DNA of 42,700 nt from Dehalococcoidia bacterium (GTDB taxonomy: Bacteria; Chloroflexota; Dehalococcoidia; Tepidiformales; Tepidiformaceae), in NCBI GenBank assembly GCA_020432045.1, contig JAGQHB010000080.1, forward strand, positions 1-42,700. Direction: 5' to 3'. Positions 16,105 to 23,615 of this stretch are shown here, in pieces. The notes under the pieces were generated by a model. The model worked only from the letters and a program-made list of their open reading frames with translations. It was not told the DNA's origin and searched no databases. The translations under genes were made by a program, and so were the position numbers. Position 1 is the first letter of the stretch; every line of letters starts with the position of its first letter.

Positions 16105-16623
16105 TTAGTCGACGAGGGACTCGAGGATTCTGTCGACGATGGCGTCGGCTTTGTCCCGCATTTCGCTGTCGGTGGCGTCCTGGATGGGGTGGGGGACGAA
16201 GATGCGCTGCACCTCGGGGAGTCCCAGCATCTCAGACTGCTTTTCGGCAGCGTCGATGAATTCAGAGGAGGCGATGAAGACGGCGGGGATGCCCTGGATT
16301 TCGAACCATGTCGTGTCGTGCACACTGCACGTCGTGCAGGATCCTCAGTCGGCGAGGGCTTCGATGACGAAGCCGCACTCCTCCTTGATCTTCTGACGGA
16401 GGTCCTCCGGGGCCGGCTTGGTAAAGGTGGGCTTGGCGTAGCGCCTGAATTCGACGCCGGGGAGGCGCTCTCGAAGGCGCGCTTCGAGCCTGTCGATCAG
16501 GACGTTGCCGCGTGGCTTCGAAATATCGAGCAGGCCAACGACGCCGCTGACTGCCTCCGGCCGGGCCGCGAGCGACCGCCTGACGGGGACGCGTTCATCG
16601 GTTGGATCGAGGATGGTGACCAT
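16105..16623 (-). CDS. UGSC-family selenoprotein (in-frame UGA read as selenocysteine)
   Basis: Read through the UGA at 16345-16347, the frame encodes 172 residues with Sec at position 93. The segment is ECGFVIEALAD-Sec-GSC-TTCSVHDTTWFE, followed by IQGIPAVFIASSEFIDAAE, an unbroken match to the UGSC family named for its Sec-Gly-Ser-Cys motif and found as selenoproteins in metagenomes. A normal stop would leave a 92-residue N-terminal half and an orphan C-terminal half in the same frame; both halves carry family sequence. Sec93 and Cys96 form a CxxC-like selenylsulfide motif, suggesting a redox role, but the substrate is unknown. The start ATG has no Shine-Dalgarno but TATACT lies 6 nt upstream, so the mRNA may be leaderless. 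SelA, SelB, SelC and SelD are not in this window and must be elsewhere. Confidence 0.88.
16319..16344 (-). promoter_or_regulatory. Candidate bacterial SECIS hairpin just after the UGA
   Basis: On the coding strand, five bases after the UGA, CTGCAC-GAC-GTGCAG forms a 6-bp stem with a GAC loop that starts with G. An alternative pairing of TGCAC with GTGCA further on encloses a larger loop that also starts with G. Bacterial SelB-binding elements sit in this place and favour G early in the apical loop. This is a by-eye fold. Confidence 0.5.
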
Positions 16624-16629
16624 TGGCGA

Positions 16630-16635
16630 AGTATA
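16630..16635 (-). promoter_or_regulatory. TATACT -10 element for the UGSC gene
   Basis: TATACT on the minus strand ends 6 nt before the ATG at 16623, the spacing expected when transcription starts at or next to the start codon. No ribosome site is seen, so a leaderless mRNA is likely. The -35 match is weak. Confidence 0.45.
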
Positions 16636-16668
16636 GCGGAGCGGATGGGCGCTGGATCACACGGAGCA

Positions 16669-17037
16669 CTATTCGCCGGAAGCGTGTTCCACAGCAGCGC
16701 GGGCCTCGGCGAGGCATTGTTCGAAGCGAAGGCGGTGGCCGGCGATATCGACGGGGGCGCCGCTGGTGGCCTTGTTCATCGCTTCCCAGAGGATACGCAG
16801 GGCCATGGCGGCACGGTACATGGGGCGAAGTCGCACGTCGGCGGTCTCGGGGGGCTCGAGCAGGATGGCGAGCCGCTGGCGCTCGCCCCGGAGCCGCTGA
16901 TTAAAGCGCACGGACCAACCGCCCCAGGTGGACGGGTCTTGGCGCGCGGACTCCCGGGCAGCAAGGAGTTCGTCGCGCAGGAGGGCTAACGTCGCGAGCC
17001 CGTCAGCGAACCGCTCGTCGAGTGCCATCGAGGCCAT
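16669..17037 (-). CDS. Unrecognised helical protein upstream of the UGSC gene
   Basis: The 122-residue product (MASMALDERFADGL...) is predicted by eye to be almost wholly alpha-helical, with amphipathic stretches (LRDELLAARESARQ, RAAMALRILWEAMN, FEQCLAEARAAVEH). It has no membrane segment and one cysteine. It ends 45 bp before the UGSC start, with a promoter-like element in between, so the two may not share a transcript. I recognise no family. Confidence 0.5.
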   Translation of the reverse strand: MASMALDERFADGLATLALLRDELLAARESARQDPSTWGGWSVRFNQRLRGERQRLAILLEPPETADVRLRPMYRAAMALRILWEAMNKATSGAPVDIAGHRLRFEQCLAEARAAVEHASGE

Positions 17038-17070
17038 GATAACCGCGAGCCGGAAGGCGGAGACGGACGG

Positions 17071-17316
17071 TTACTGCTTCTTTTCCAGCGCATCGAGTCG
17101 CTTGTAAACGTCGTAGTCGATGCCGATGTGGCGAAGCACATCCCAAGCGAGGTAGCCGAGGGCACCGATGATGCCGCCGGTGATGGTAAGCCAGCCGGTG
17201 TCGCTGTTGGCACCGATCGCAAGCATCAGGACGCCGGCGGCAGAGATGAGGATACCCGGGAAGGAGTGGACGTGCCCCTCCTCGGACTGGTGGATGGAGC
17301 GAAGGATGTTGCGCAT
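17071..17316 (-). CDS. Small two-helix membrane protein
   Basis: The 81-residue product (MRNILRSIHQSEEG...) has two hydrophobic helices (about 20-38 and 44-61), then a charged amphipathic tail (YDVYKRLDALEKKQ). CGGAG lies about 7 nt before the start. It is probably an inner-membrane protein of unknown role. Confidence 0.6.
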   Translation of the reverse strand: MRNILRSIHQSEEGHVHSFPGILISAAGVLMLAIGANSDTGWLTITGGIIGALGYLAWDVLRHIGIDYDVYKRLDALEKKQ

Positions 17317-17440
17317 GGAACGGCTCCGGTCTGAGTTGGGGCGGAGTGTAGAGGGTTGGGACAGGGAGCGTAAACGATGTCTAACGTAGTGCCCTGGCGA
17401 GCGTCGTTGCGGTGGGTCTGCAATGCCCTGGCGTGATTCA

Positions 17441-17472
17441 GAGTCCCGCGGCCAGGGGCGGCCGCGACTACG
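17441..17472 (+). repeat. Interspersed repeat B, copy 1
   Basis: The unit starts GAGTCCCGCGGCCAGG and ends CGACTACG, and recurs with two substitutions and a one-base indel at 18774-18804. This copy spans the mrfB stop codon (TAG at 17470-17468 on the minus strand), so the last codons of that gene derive from the repeat. Confidence 0.7.
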
Positions 17473-18697
17473 GGGAACGCGGGGTCACGCGAACTTCGAG
17501 GCGATCTCGGCGGCGTTGAAGGGCGGGGAGGGTGGCTTCAGAGTTGGGGTTGCCCTGCGGGAGAAGTCCGCGTTGGACGAGGGCGATGGCCTGTTCGACG
17601 GTGGCGAGGGCGGCAACGGGATCGTGGATGCGGTGTTCGTAGAGTTTCGAGAGTTCGATGTAGGGGGTGAGGCGGCGGGCGCGGGGTTCGTCGATGGCGC
17701 GCTGCCACCACTCGGCGGCTTCCTGGTCACGACCGAGGCGGCGGCAGGCGCGGGCGGCACGTTCAATGGTTTCGATGCGAGCGGCGCGGCCGGGGCCGGA
17801 GGCAAGGGCGGCTTCGGCGTACTGGACGACGGCTTCAAGGTCGCCGGCGTATCCAGCCGCGCGGCTGGCCTGGAGTGGAAACTGCTCGACGTCGCAGGCA
17901 GCGCCGAGGTGGGCGGCGAGTGCGACGAGGGAAAGGATGTCCCAGGCGTTGTGGCGGAGGACGGGGAGGATATGGGTGGGGTCGCTGGTGCGGGCGAAAC
18001 GGAAGTAACGCTCCGGGACTTCGGCCGAGGGGCAGTCGTCGTCACGTTCGAAATCCAGGAGTTCTCGTTCAATGTTGGGAAGGCGATGGGATTCGACAGC
18101 GCCTTTGAAGAGGCGGCGATTGGGGTGCAGCAGGTCGAGATGGGGGAGTTGGCGGAAGCTGGGGCGAGCGCGGGAGAGGATGTAGCGGGCTTCGAGCATG
18201 GGGAGGTCGAAGGACTTGCCGTTGTAGCTAACGAGTGCGCCGGCGGTGCCGAGCTCGCCCGCGAGCCCCCCGAGGAGGCCACGTTCGAAGGCGGGGGAGG
18301 GCAGGAGATACTGGCGGAGGTGGAGGGTGGCGCCTTCGAACCGGGCGACGCCAGCAAGGAAGACCATAGCTCCAGCACCACCGAGGCCGGTGGTCTCAGT
18401 GTCGACGTAGACGAGGGCCGCGGGGTCGCAGGCGGCGAGGCGCTCGTCGCGCGCCTGTGGTGCGATGCGGGCCATGTCGAGCGAGAGGGCGCGATGGAGG
18501 ACGACGGAGCCGTGGGCGTGCCCGGCATCGTAGACGCTCTCGATGACGTAGCCGGGGCCTTCGGGCGAATCGAACCAGCGGCCGCCGAGGCCGGCAAGGT
18601 CTTCGTTCTCGGTGACGGACTCGACGCGCGGGAAGGGCGTGGCACGGGAGGGCTGGTTGAGGGCAGCGCGGAGGCGATCGCGGAGGTCAGCGGTCAT
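17468..18697 (-). CDS. mrfB: MrfB-like DEDD exonuclease with TPR tail
   Basis: The 409-residue product is close to the 413 residues of Bacillus subtilis MrfB (YprB), an exonuclease that acts with the helicase MrfA in a UvrABC-independent repair of mitomycin C damage. A ribonuclease H-like fold is evident: VYVDTETTGL supplies Asp99 and Glu101, SYNGKSFDLP supplies Asp164, and RHNAWDILSL supplies His249 and Asp253, completing a DEDDh set. Residues about 285-385 form two or three TPR-like helical repeats (AAEWWQRAIDE, LYEHRIHDPVAAL). The partner helicase gene lies about 0.9 kb away in the divergent direction, which strengthens the call. The ATG overlaps no neighbour. Confidence 0.85.
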   Translation of the reverse strand: MTADLRDRLRAALNQPSRATPFPRVESVTENEDLAGLGGRWFDSPEGPGYVIESVYDAGHAHGSVVLHRALSLDMARIAPQARDERLAACDPAALVYVDTETTGLGGAGAMVFLAGVARFEGATLHLRQYLLPSPAFERGLLGGLAGELGTAGALVSYNGKSFDLPMLEARYILSRARPSFRQLPHLDLLHPNRRLFKGAVESHRLPNIERELLDFERDDDCPSAEVPERYFRFARTSDPTHILPVLRHNAWDILSLVALAAHLGAACDVEQFPLQASRAAGYAGDLEAVVQYAEAALASGPGRAARIETIERAARACRRLGRDQEAAEWWQRAIDEPRARRLTPYIELSKLYEHRIHDPVAALATVEQAIALVQRGLLPQGNPNSEATLPALQRRRDRLEVRVTPRSP

Positions 18698-18702
18698 GGG
18701 TG

Positions 18703-18742
18703 CCCCTCACCCTGCCCTCTCCCCCTGACGGGGGCGAGGGTT
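18703..18742 (+). repeat. Interspersed GC-rich repeat A, copy 5
   Basis: Core variant CCCCCTGACGGGGG. It begins 5 bp upstream of the mrfB start codon, leaving no room for a normal ribosome site outside the repeat itself. Confidence 0.8.
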
Positions 18743-18773
18743 TTGGGACAGTTGGCTGTTGGGTGCTGTTTAG

Positions 18774-18804
18774 GAGCCCGCGGCCAGGAGCGGCGGCGAC
18801 TACG
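18774..18804 (+). repeat. Interspersed repeat B, copy 2
   Basis: Second copy of the unit at 17441-17472. With copy 1 it brackets mrfB, in the same orientation, about 1.3 kb apart. Confidence 0.7.
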
Positions 18805-18930
18805 GAGAGGCACGCTCGTTCCTTAACGAACATTTGTGCGACATGGTAGAGGCGACGGAGGGGAAGTGGAAGTCTGGATGCAGGAGGCATCGGCTTGCGC
18901 CGCTGGGATGGGGCGTCGAACAATTCAACG

Positions 18931-19506
18931 ATGTGGGACGAGCGGCACGCTGATTTGCTAATGCGGGCAGCGGAACTCCACGAGGCCAATCGACAGCTCA
19001 ATGAATTGTTCGAATTTCGGCCCGCTGGGCCTCCCGGTCTCACAGCCGCGGTGATAAAGGCGTCTGTGCAGTACAAGGAGCGGTTGAATGCGTACCGCAT
19101 GGCGATGGAGCGGTTCTACTCGCCGACACTGTTGGACGCAGTAGAAACACTTAGTGCGCATGATCGCTCCGGCGTCGCGGAAGCGCTTGTATTCCTTGAA
19201 GCTGATCCTTGGTGCTTCCGGTCTGGGTACCTCAAACAGCGAATCTTGCGGCTGCTGCGCGGCGTTCAACTCGATCCCGATGAACAGGCGCGTCTACGAG
19301 ACGCCCTTCTGGCGACACTCAGCGCCGGGCCCCGGATCGAATTTCGCGAAGCGTGCCGTACGGCGAAGGTCTGCGATTCAGCCGGCTTCCGGGATCGACT
19401 TCGTCAGATCCGAGATGAACACCCAGACCGGGGGACGCGACAGCGAACAGGCTGGATGCTCGAAGCGCTGGCCGTGCCTCGGACAAACGGAAGCGGCCAC
19501 CCGTGA
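18931..19506 (+). CDS. Unrecognised 191-residue protein between mrfB and mrfA
   Basis: The product starts MWDERHADLLMRAAELHEA (a TTG at 18895 would add 12 residues). The first 70 residues are strongly helical and may form a coiled coil. The remainder is a helical array with paired Cys residues (PWCFRS, REACRTAKVCDS). It has no membrane segment. Base composition is less GC-rich than mrfA. It sits in the divergent gap between the two mrf genes and ends 133 bp before mrfA on the same strand, so a shared transcript with mrfA is possible. No family recognised. Confidence 0.6.
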   Translation: MWDERHADLLMRAAELHEANRQLNELFEFRPAGPPGLTAAVIKASVQYKERLNAYRMAMERFYSPTLLDAVETLSAHDRSGVAEALVFLEADPWCFRSGYLKQRILRLLRGVQLDPDEQARLRDALLATLSAGPRIEFREACRTAKVCDSAGFRDRLRQIRDEHPDRGTRQRTGWMLEALAVPRTNGSGHP

Positions 19507-19639
19507 GCCGCTCTCATCGGCCCGGCGGAAGACCGCAGACCCCATCGTACACCGAGTTCATTGATTGACGATTCGCGCACTGTTACGGATACTGCCGAAC
19601 ATTCGTGCCGAACGTGTGTTCGGGATCGGAGCGTCGCGC

Positions 19640-21937
19640 ATGGCCAAACCGCCGCCTGCTTACCCGGTGTCCGCGGTGCGGCCGATCCCGCCGGACCTCG
19701 TGGCCGCTTCGATGGTGGCGGAGCTTGGCGACCGGTCGAGCGACACGGTGGTGCGGCGGATCGAGGCGCGGGAGGCGCGCTACGCGGAGTGGCCGGAAGC
19801 GTTGGAGCCACGGCTGCGTGAAGCGTTGGAGCGACGCGGAATCCGGCGGCCGTTCACGCACCAGGCGCAGGCGATGGAATCGGCACTGGCGGGGGCGAAC
19901 GTGGTGGTGGTGACGCCAACGGCGAGCGGCAAGACGCTCTGCTACAACGGCCCGGTCCTGAACACCATCCTCAAGGATCCATCGAGCCGGGCGCTGTACC
20001 TGTTCCCAACGAAGGCGCTGGCGCAGGACCAGATGCAGGAGTTGCACGGGCTGATCGGCGAGATGGGCGCGACGATCGGGACGTTCACGTACGACGGGGA
20101 TACGCCAGCGGACGCGCGGCGGGCGGTGCGGCAGGCGGGCCACATCGTGCTGACGAACCCGGACATGCTGCACACGGCGGTGATGCCGCATCACACGAAG
20201 TGGGTGAAGCTGTTCGAGAGTCTGGATTATGTCGTCATCGACGAGATGCACAGCTACCGGGGCGTGCTGGGTAGCCACCTGGCGAACGTCATCCGGCGGC
20301 TGCGGCGGATCTGCCAGTTCTACAAGTCGGACCCGACGTTCATCTTCTGCTCGGCGACGATCGGGAACCCGAAGGAGCTGGCGACGGCACTGCTCGGGGA
20401 CGAGGTGGAGCTTGTGGACGACAACGGGGCGCCGTCCGGCGAGCGGGTGGTGGTGGTACACAACCCGCCGGTGGTGAACCGGGAACTTGGTATCCGGCAG
20501 TCCTCACTGAATGCAACGAAAGACATCGCGGCCCGGCTGATCCGGTCCGGGGTGCAGACGATCGCGTTTGCGCCGAGCCGGATGCGTGTAGAGATCCTGC
20601 TGACCTATCTACGGGAGACGCTGCGAAACAAGCCAGGCGACGCGGAGCGAATCGCGGGCTATCGCGGTGGCTACCTGCCGAACGAACGGCGGCGGATTGA
20701 GCGCGGGTTACGGGACGGGACGGTGCGCGGGGTGGTAGCGACGAACGCGCTGGAGCTGGGCATCGACATCGGGGGACTGGGCGCGAGCGTGGTGATGGGG
20801 TACCCGGGGTCGCTTTCGAGCCTGTGGCAACAGTTTGGGCGGGCAGGACGGCGGCAGGAGACGGCGCTTTCCGTACTCGTCGCGTCTTCGAACCCGCTGG
20901 ACCAGTACGTTGCAGCGAACCCGGACTTCGTCTTCGAGCGGCCACCGGAGAAGGGGCTGATCGACCCGGACAACCTGTTCATCCTTGGCAGCCACCTGAA
21001 GTGCGCGGCGTTCGAACTGCCGTTCCACGACGGCGAGGTGTTCGGCGCGCACACGGGAGAACTGCTGGACATCCTGGCAGAGGAGGGCGTGTTGCAGCAC
21101 GCGGGCGGGCGCTACTTCTGGATGACTGAGGCGTACCCGGCAGAACAGGTGAGCCTGCGGGCGGCGAGCACAGACAACTTCGTAATTATTGAACAGGGGC
21201 CGAACCCGAAGGTGATCGGCGAGTGCGATACGCCGAGCGCTCCGCTACTGATCCACGAGGACGCTATCTATATCCACCGGGGCCAGCAGTACCAGGTGGA
21301 GTACCTGGATTGGGATGACAAGAAGGCGTACGTGACACCGGTGGCGGTGGACTACTACACGGACGCGATGCTGGCCGTGGACCTGAAGGTGCTGGATTCG
21401 TTCGTGAGCGAGCCGGCACGTGGCGGACTGCACGAGCAGGGCGAGGTCGCGATCACGTTCCTGGCGACGATCTTCAAGAAGGTGAAGTTACATACGCACG
21501 AGAACGTGGGCTGGGGGAAGATCGCGATCCCGGAGGCGAGCGTGCATACGAGTGCGTACTGGCTGAGCTTCGACTCACGAGCGACGGGCGGGATGCGACG
21601 GGACGAGATCGCGGCGGGCCTGAATGGTATCGCCCACCTGATGCGGAACCTCGCGCCGATCTACTGCCTTTGCGATGCGCGGGATATCGGCAGCGAAGCG
21701 CAGGTGCGGGCGCCACACAGCGAGCTGCCGACGGTCTACCTGTATGACACGGCGCCTGCGGGTGTTGGGCTGGCGGAGCGGCTGTTTGAGGTGCGCGACG
21801 AGTTGCTGCGGACATCGCGCGAATTGGTCGAACAGTGCACGTGTGAGGACGGCTGCCCGGGGTGCGTCGGGCCACAGGTGGAAAAGGGCGGTATGGCGAA
21901 GAAGGCTGCACGCCAGCTACTGGCAGCGGTGGCGTAA
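19640..21937 (+). CDS. mrfA: MrfA-like DEXH helicase with C-terminal DUF1998/zinc module
   Basis: The 765-residue product matches the layout of MrfA (YprA, 749 residues in B. subtilis), a 3'-5' DNA helicase for excision of mitomycin lesions. Motif I TPTASGKT, motif II DEMH, motif III CSATIGNP, motif V NALELGIDIGGL and motif VI QQFGRAGRRQ lie in order. The last 180 residues form DUF1998, ending in CTCEDGCPGCVGP, the four-cysteine cluster that binds zinc in this family. The start MAKPPPAYPV at 19640 has GGAG 8 nt upstream; the in-frame 19565 start would add 25 atypical residues. The divergent mrfB gene completes the pair. Confidence 0.88.
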   Translation: MAKPPPAYPVSAVRPIPPDLVAASMVAELGDRSSDTVVRRIEAREARYAEWPEALEPRLREALERRGIRRPFTHQAQAMESALAGANVVVVTPTASGKTLCYNGPVLNTILKDPSSRALYLFPTKALAQDQMQELHGLIGEMGATIGTFTYDGDTPADARRAVRQAGHIVLTNPDMLHTAVMPHHTKWVKLFESLDYVVIDEMHSYRGVLGSHLANVIRRLRRICQFYKSDPTFIFCSATIGNPKELATALLGDEVELVDDNGAPSGERVVVVHNPPVVNRELGIRQSSLNATKDIAARLIRSGVQTIAFAPSRMRVEILLTYLRETLRNKPGDAERIAGYRGGYLPNERRRIERGLRDGTVRGVVATNALELGIDIGGLGASVVMGYPGSLSSLWQQFGRAGRRQETALSVLVASSNPLDQYVAANPDFVFERPPEKGLIDPDNLFILGSHLKCAAFELPFHDGEVFGAHTGELLDILAEEGVLQHAGGRYFWMTEAYPAEQVSLRAASTDNFVIIEQGPNPKVIGECDTPSAPLLIHEDAIYIHRGQQYQVEYLDWDDKKAYVTPVAVDYYTDAMLAVDLKVLDSFVSEPARGGLHEQGEVAITFLATIFKKVKLHTHENVGWGKIAIPEASVHTSAYWLSFDSRATGGMRRDEIAAGLNGIAHLMRNLAPIYCLCDARDIGSEAQVRAPHSELPTVYLYDTAPAGVGLAERLFEVRDELLRTSRELVEQCTCEDGCPGCVGPQVEKGGMAKKAARQLLAAVA

Positions 21938-21943
21938 GGACAA

Positions 21944-21975
21944 ATGCCCGCCTCCGCGAAAGCGAAGACGGGCAT
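21944..21975. terminator. Bidirectional terminator-like hairpin
   Basis: Outer arms ATGCCCG and CGGGCAT enclose an inner CGC-GAAA-GCG stem with a GNRA tetraloop. It lies between the converging mrfA and PCuAC genes. No strong T-tract is present on either side. Confidence 0.6.
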
Positions 21976-21995
21976 CGGGTGCGGCGGACGGGATT

Positions 21996-22514
21996 CTAGT
22001 TGTGGCTCGTGGCGCCCATGTCCTGTCCGGGCTTGCCCACGGTGGCCTTGACGGTGACCGGGTCGGCGTTCTCGAAGTTGAGCTTCACTTCAAGTTCATC
22101 GCCCTCGGCGAGGGGTGGGTCCACGTTCATGAGCATGATGTGGTAGCTGCCTGTCTTGAGCTGGAGCTCTCCCTTCGCCGGGATCTCGACTTTTTCGACC
22201 TCCTGCATCTTGGAGGTAGCACCTTCCGTGACGACTTCGTGGATCTGGACCATGCCAACTTGCCCGGCTCTTTCGCCGAGGATTTCGGCAGAGATGAGAT
22301 AGTCGGGGGCATCGGCGTGATTGGTGAGGGTGACGTAGACGGAAGCGACATCGTTGCCGGGAGACTTCACGCTGGCGTTCGTCGCTTCAACGTGAGCACC
22401 GGAGGCCTGATCGCCGCCACCGTTGGTGGTGTCGTCGTCATCGTCGCCACAGGCCGAGATCAGGAGCATCGCGGGCAGAGCGACGGCAGCCATCAGAATT
22501 GCTACGCGTTTCAT
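21996..22514 (-). CDS. PCuAC-type copper chaperone lipoprotein
   Basis: The 172-residue product starts MKRVAILMAAVALPAMLLISAC, a signal peptide with lipobox LISAC, so it is a lipoprotein outside the membrane. An acidic Asp/Asn-Gly linker precedes a PCuAC domain (YVTLTNHADAPDYLI...). Copper ligands fit the family H/M pattern: His in VQIHEV, Met in KMQEVEK, and the His-x-Met region YHIMLMNV. It delivers Cu(I) to cytochrome oxidase CuA together with SCO1. The ATG overlaps the SCO1 stop as ATGA. The longer start at 22523 places the ribosome site wrongly. Confidence 0.88.
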   Translation of the reverse strand: MKRVAILMAAVALPAMLLISACGDDDDDTTNGGGDQASGAHVEATNASVKSPGNDVASVYVTLTNHADAPDYLISAEILGERAGQVGMVQIHEVVTEGATSKMQEVEKVEIPAKGELQLKTGSYHIMLMNVDPPLAEGDELEVKLNFENADPVTVKATVGKPGQDMGATSHN

Positions 22515-23173
22515 TGTTTCCATCCTTCTTTAACGAGGATCGTGAGGTCGTTCACCCAGGTTTCCTGGGTGACGCCGAGGGGGTAGACCAGGTGTGCCAG
22601 GTTGTCCTGGCTGTAGGCCATCACGTAGGCCGCGTGGTTTACGGTGTAGTTGCCGCCGCCGATGTCAGCCTTATCGGCCGGGCTTATGGACAGGCTGCGC
22701 TGGAAGGCGTCGACCTGTTCTTGCGTGCCCGTGAGCCCGATGAAGTCCTTGCTGAAGATGTCGAGCCACTTACGGAGGACTTCGGGCGTGTCACGGTCAG
22801 GATCGGCGGTAACGAAGACGACCTTGATCTGGCTGCTGACATCGGCCGGCAGCTTGTCGAGCACGGTCATGATGTCGGCCATATGGGTTGGGCAGACATC
22901 CGGGCAATGCGTGTACCCGACATAAAGGAGCGTGACGACGCCATCCGTTTCCTTGCGGAGGTCAAACGGCTGACCGGAGGTGTCGGTGAGGACAGCGTCG
23001 GGCTTGGGAAGGGCAGGAGTGACGAACACACCCATGAAGTCAGTCTCGGGCGTGTAAGCCGTGGGGTTCGCGCCAGTGGTCGCGTCGCTGCTGCCATCGT
23101 CGCCGCTGCATGCGGCGCCAAGGACGAGGCCCGCTATCGCCAGGAGGGCGAGCGGAATGGGTTTCCAATTCAT
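22511..23173 (-). CDS. SCO1/SenC family copper-insertion protein
   Basis: The 220-residue lipoprotein has signal MNWKPIPLALLAIAGLVLGAAC with lipobox Cys22. The thioredoxin-like domain carries the copper-binding CPDVC (Cys90, Cys94) in YVGYTHCPDVCPTHM and the third ligand His180 in NYTVNHAAYVM. These are the three ligands of SCO proteins, which deliver copper to, or reduce, the CuA site of cytochrome c oxidase. The start at 23173 follows GGAAA by about 6 nt; longer frames upstream are Arg-rich and lack family sequence. It is translationally coupled to the PCuAC gene downstream. No oxidase genes are in the window. Confidence 0.93.
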   Translation of the reverse strand: MNWKPIPLALLAIAGLVLGAACSGDDGSSDATTGANPTAYTPETDFMGVFVTPALPKPDAVLTDTSGQPFDLRKETDGVVTLLYVGYTHCPDVCPTHMADIMTVLDKLPADVSSQIKVVFVTADPDRDTPEVLRKWLDIFSKDFIGLTGTQEQVDAFQRSLSISPADKADIGGGNYTVNHAAYVMAYSQDNLAHLVYPLGVTQETWVNDLTILVKEGWKQ

Positions 23174-23237
23174 GGTCATTTCCAATCTTTGTGCGGGTGG
23201 CCCCACCATGGGCCAACGTCGCAGGTGCGATCCTGGT

Positions 23238-23615
23238 TCAGGAGGCGCGCGGTGGCGGGATATCGGGCGACGTGGCCGCACCTTCCGGGAGCAGCACCCG
23301 TGAGGGTTGAAACCCCCGCACCTCGTCCACCGACGCCGCCAGGGCAATCATCTGGCCAAGGTTCGCGACCTGCGCCCCGGCAACCAGCGGTTGGTCGCTG
23401 CAGCCGGAAGCGTCCGCGTGGCAGTGGTCGCGATGGCCCGAGGGCGAATCCCCGGACTCACCAGCGGCGTGGACGTGTGCGGACGTGAAGCCCAGGGAGA
23501 AGCTGGCGCCCGGGACGGCGAGTTCGATATCCCAGTGCCCGGCGAATGAGATCGACGGGAGAAACGCGAGGAACAGGATCCACGCGAAGGGTAGGCGATG
23601 GGCGTAAAACGTCAT
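23238..23615 (-). CDS. His-rich exported protein of the copper operon
   Basis: The 125-residue product starts MTFYAHRLPFAWILFLAFLPSISFAGHW, with a signal/anchor ending SISFA, and carries a His/Cys cluster (SGHRDHCHADASGC) and HVHAAGES, suitable for metal binding outside the membrane. AAAGG precedes the ATG closely. It lies 64 bp upstream of the SCO1 gene on the same strand, so it is probably the first gene of the copper operon. No family recognised; a copper-handling role is inferred from the residues and neighbours. Confidence 0.6.
   Translation of the reverse strand: MTFYAHRLPFAWILFLAFLPSISFAGHWDIELAVPGASFSLGFTSAHVHAAGESGDSPSGHRDHCHADASGCSDQPLVAGAQVANLGQMIALAASVDEVRGFQPSRVLLPEGAATSPDIPPPRAS

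Noticed and set aside
16345-16623. A 92-residue protein ending at the UGA, next to a separate 72-residue one
   Set aside because: Both fragments are in the same frame and together form an uninterrupted UGSC family protein.
1-18742. CRISPR array from the 40-nt repeats
   Set aside because: Copies are irregularly spaced, from about 90 bp to many kb apart, have no uniform spacers and no Cas genes are present.
17423-18826. 467-codon plus-strand frame antisense to mrfB
   Set aside because: Gly/Glu/Ala-rich shadow; catalytic motifs are on the minus strand.
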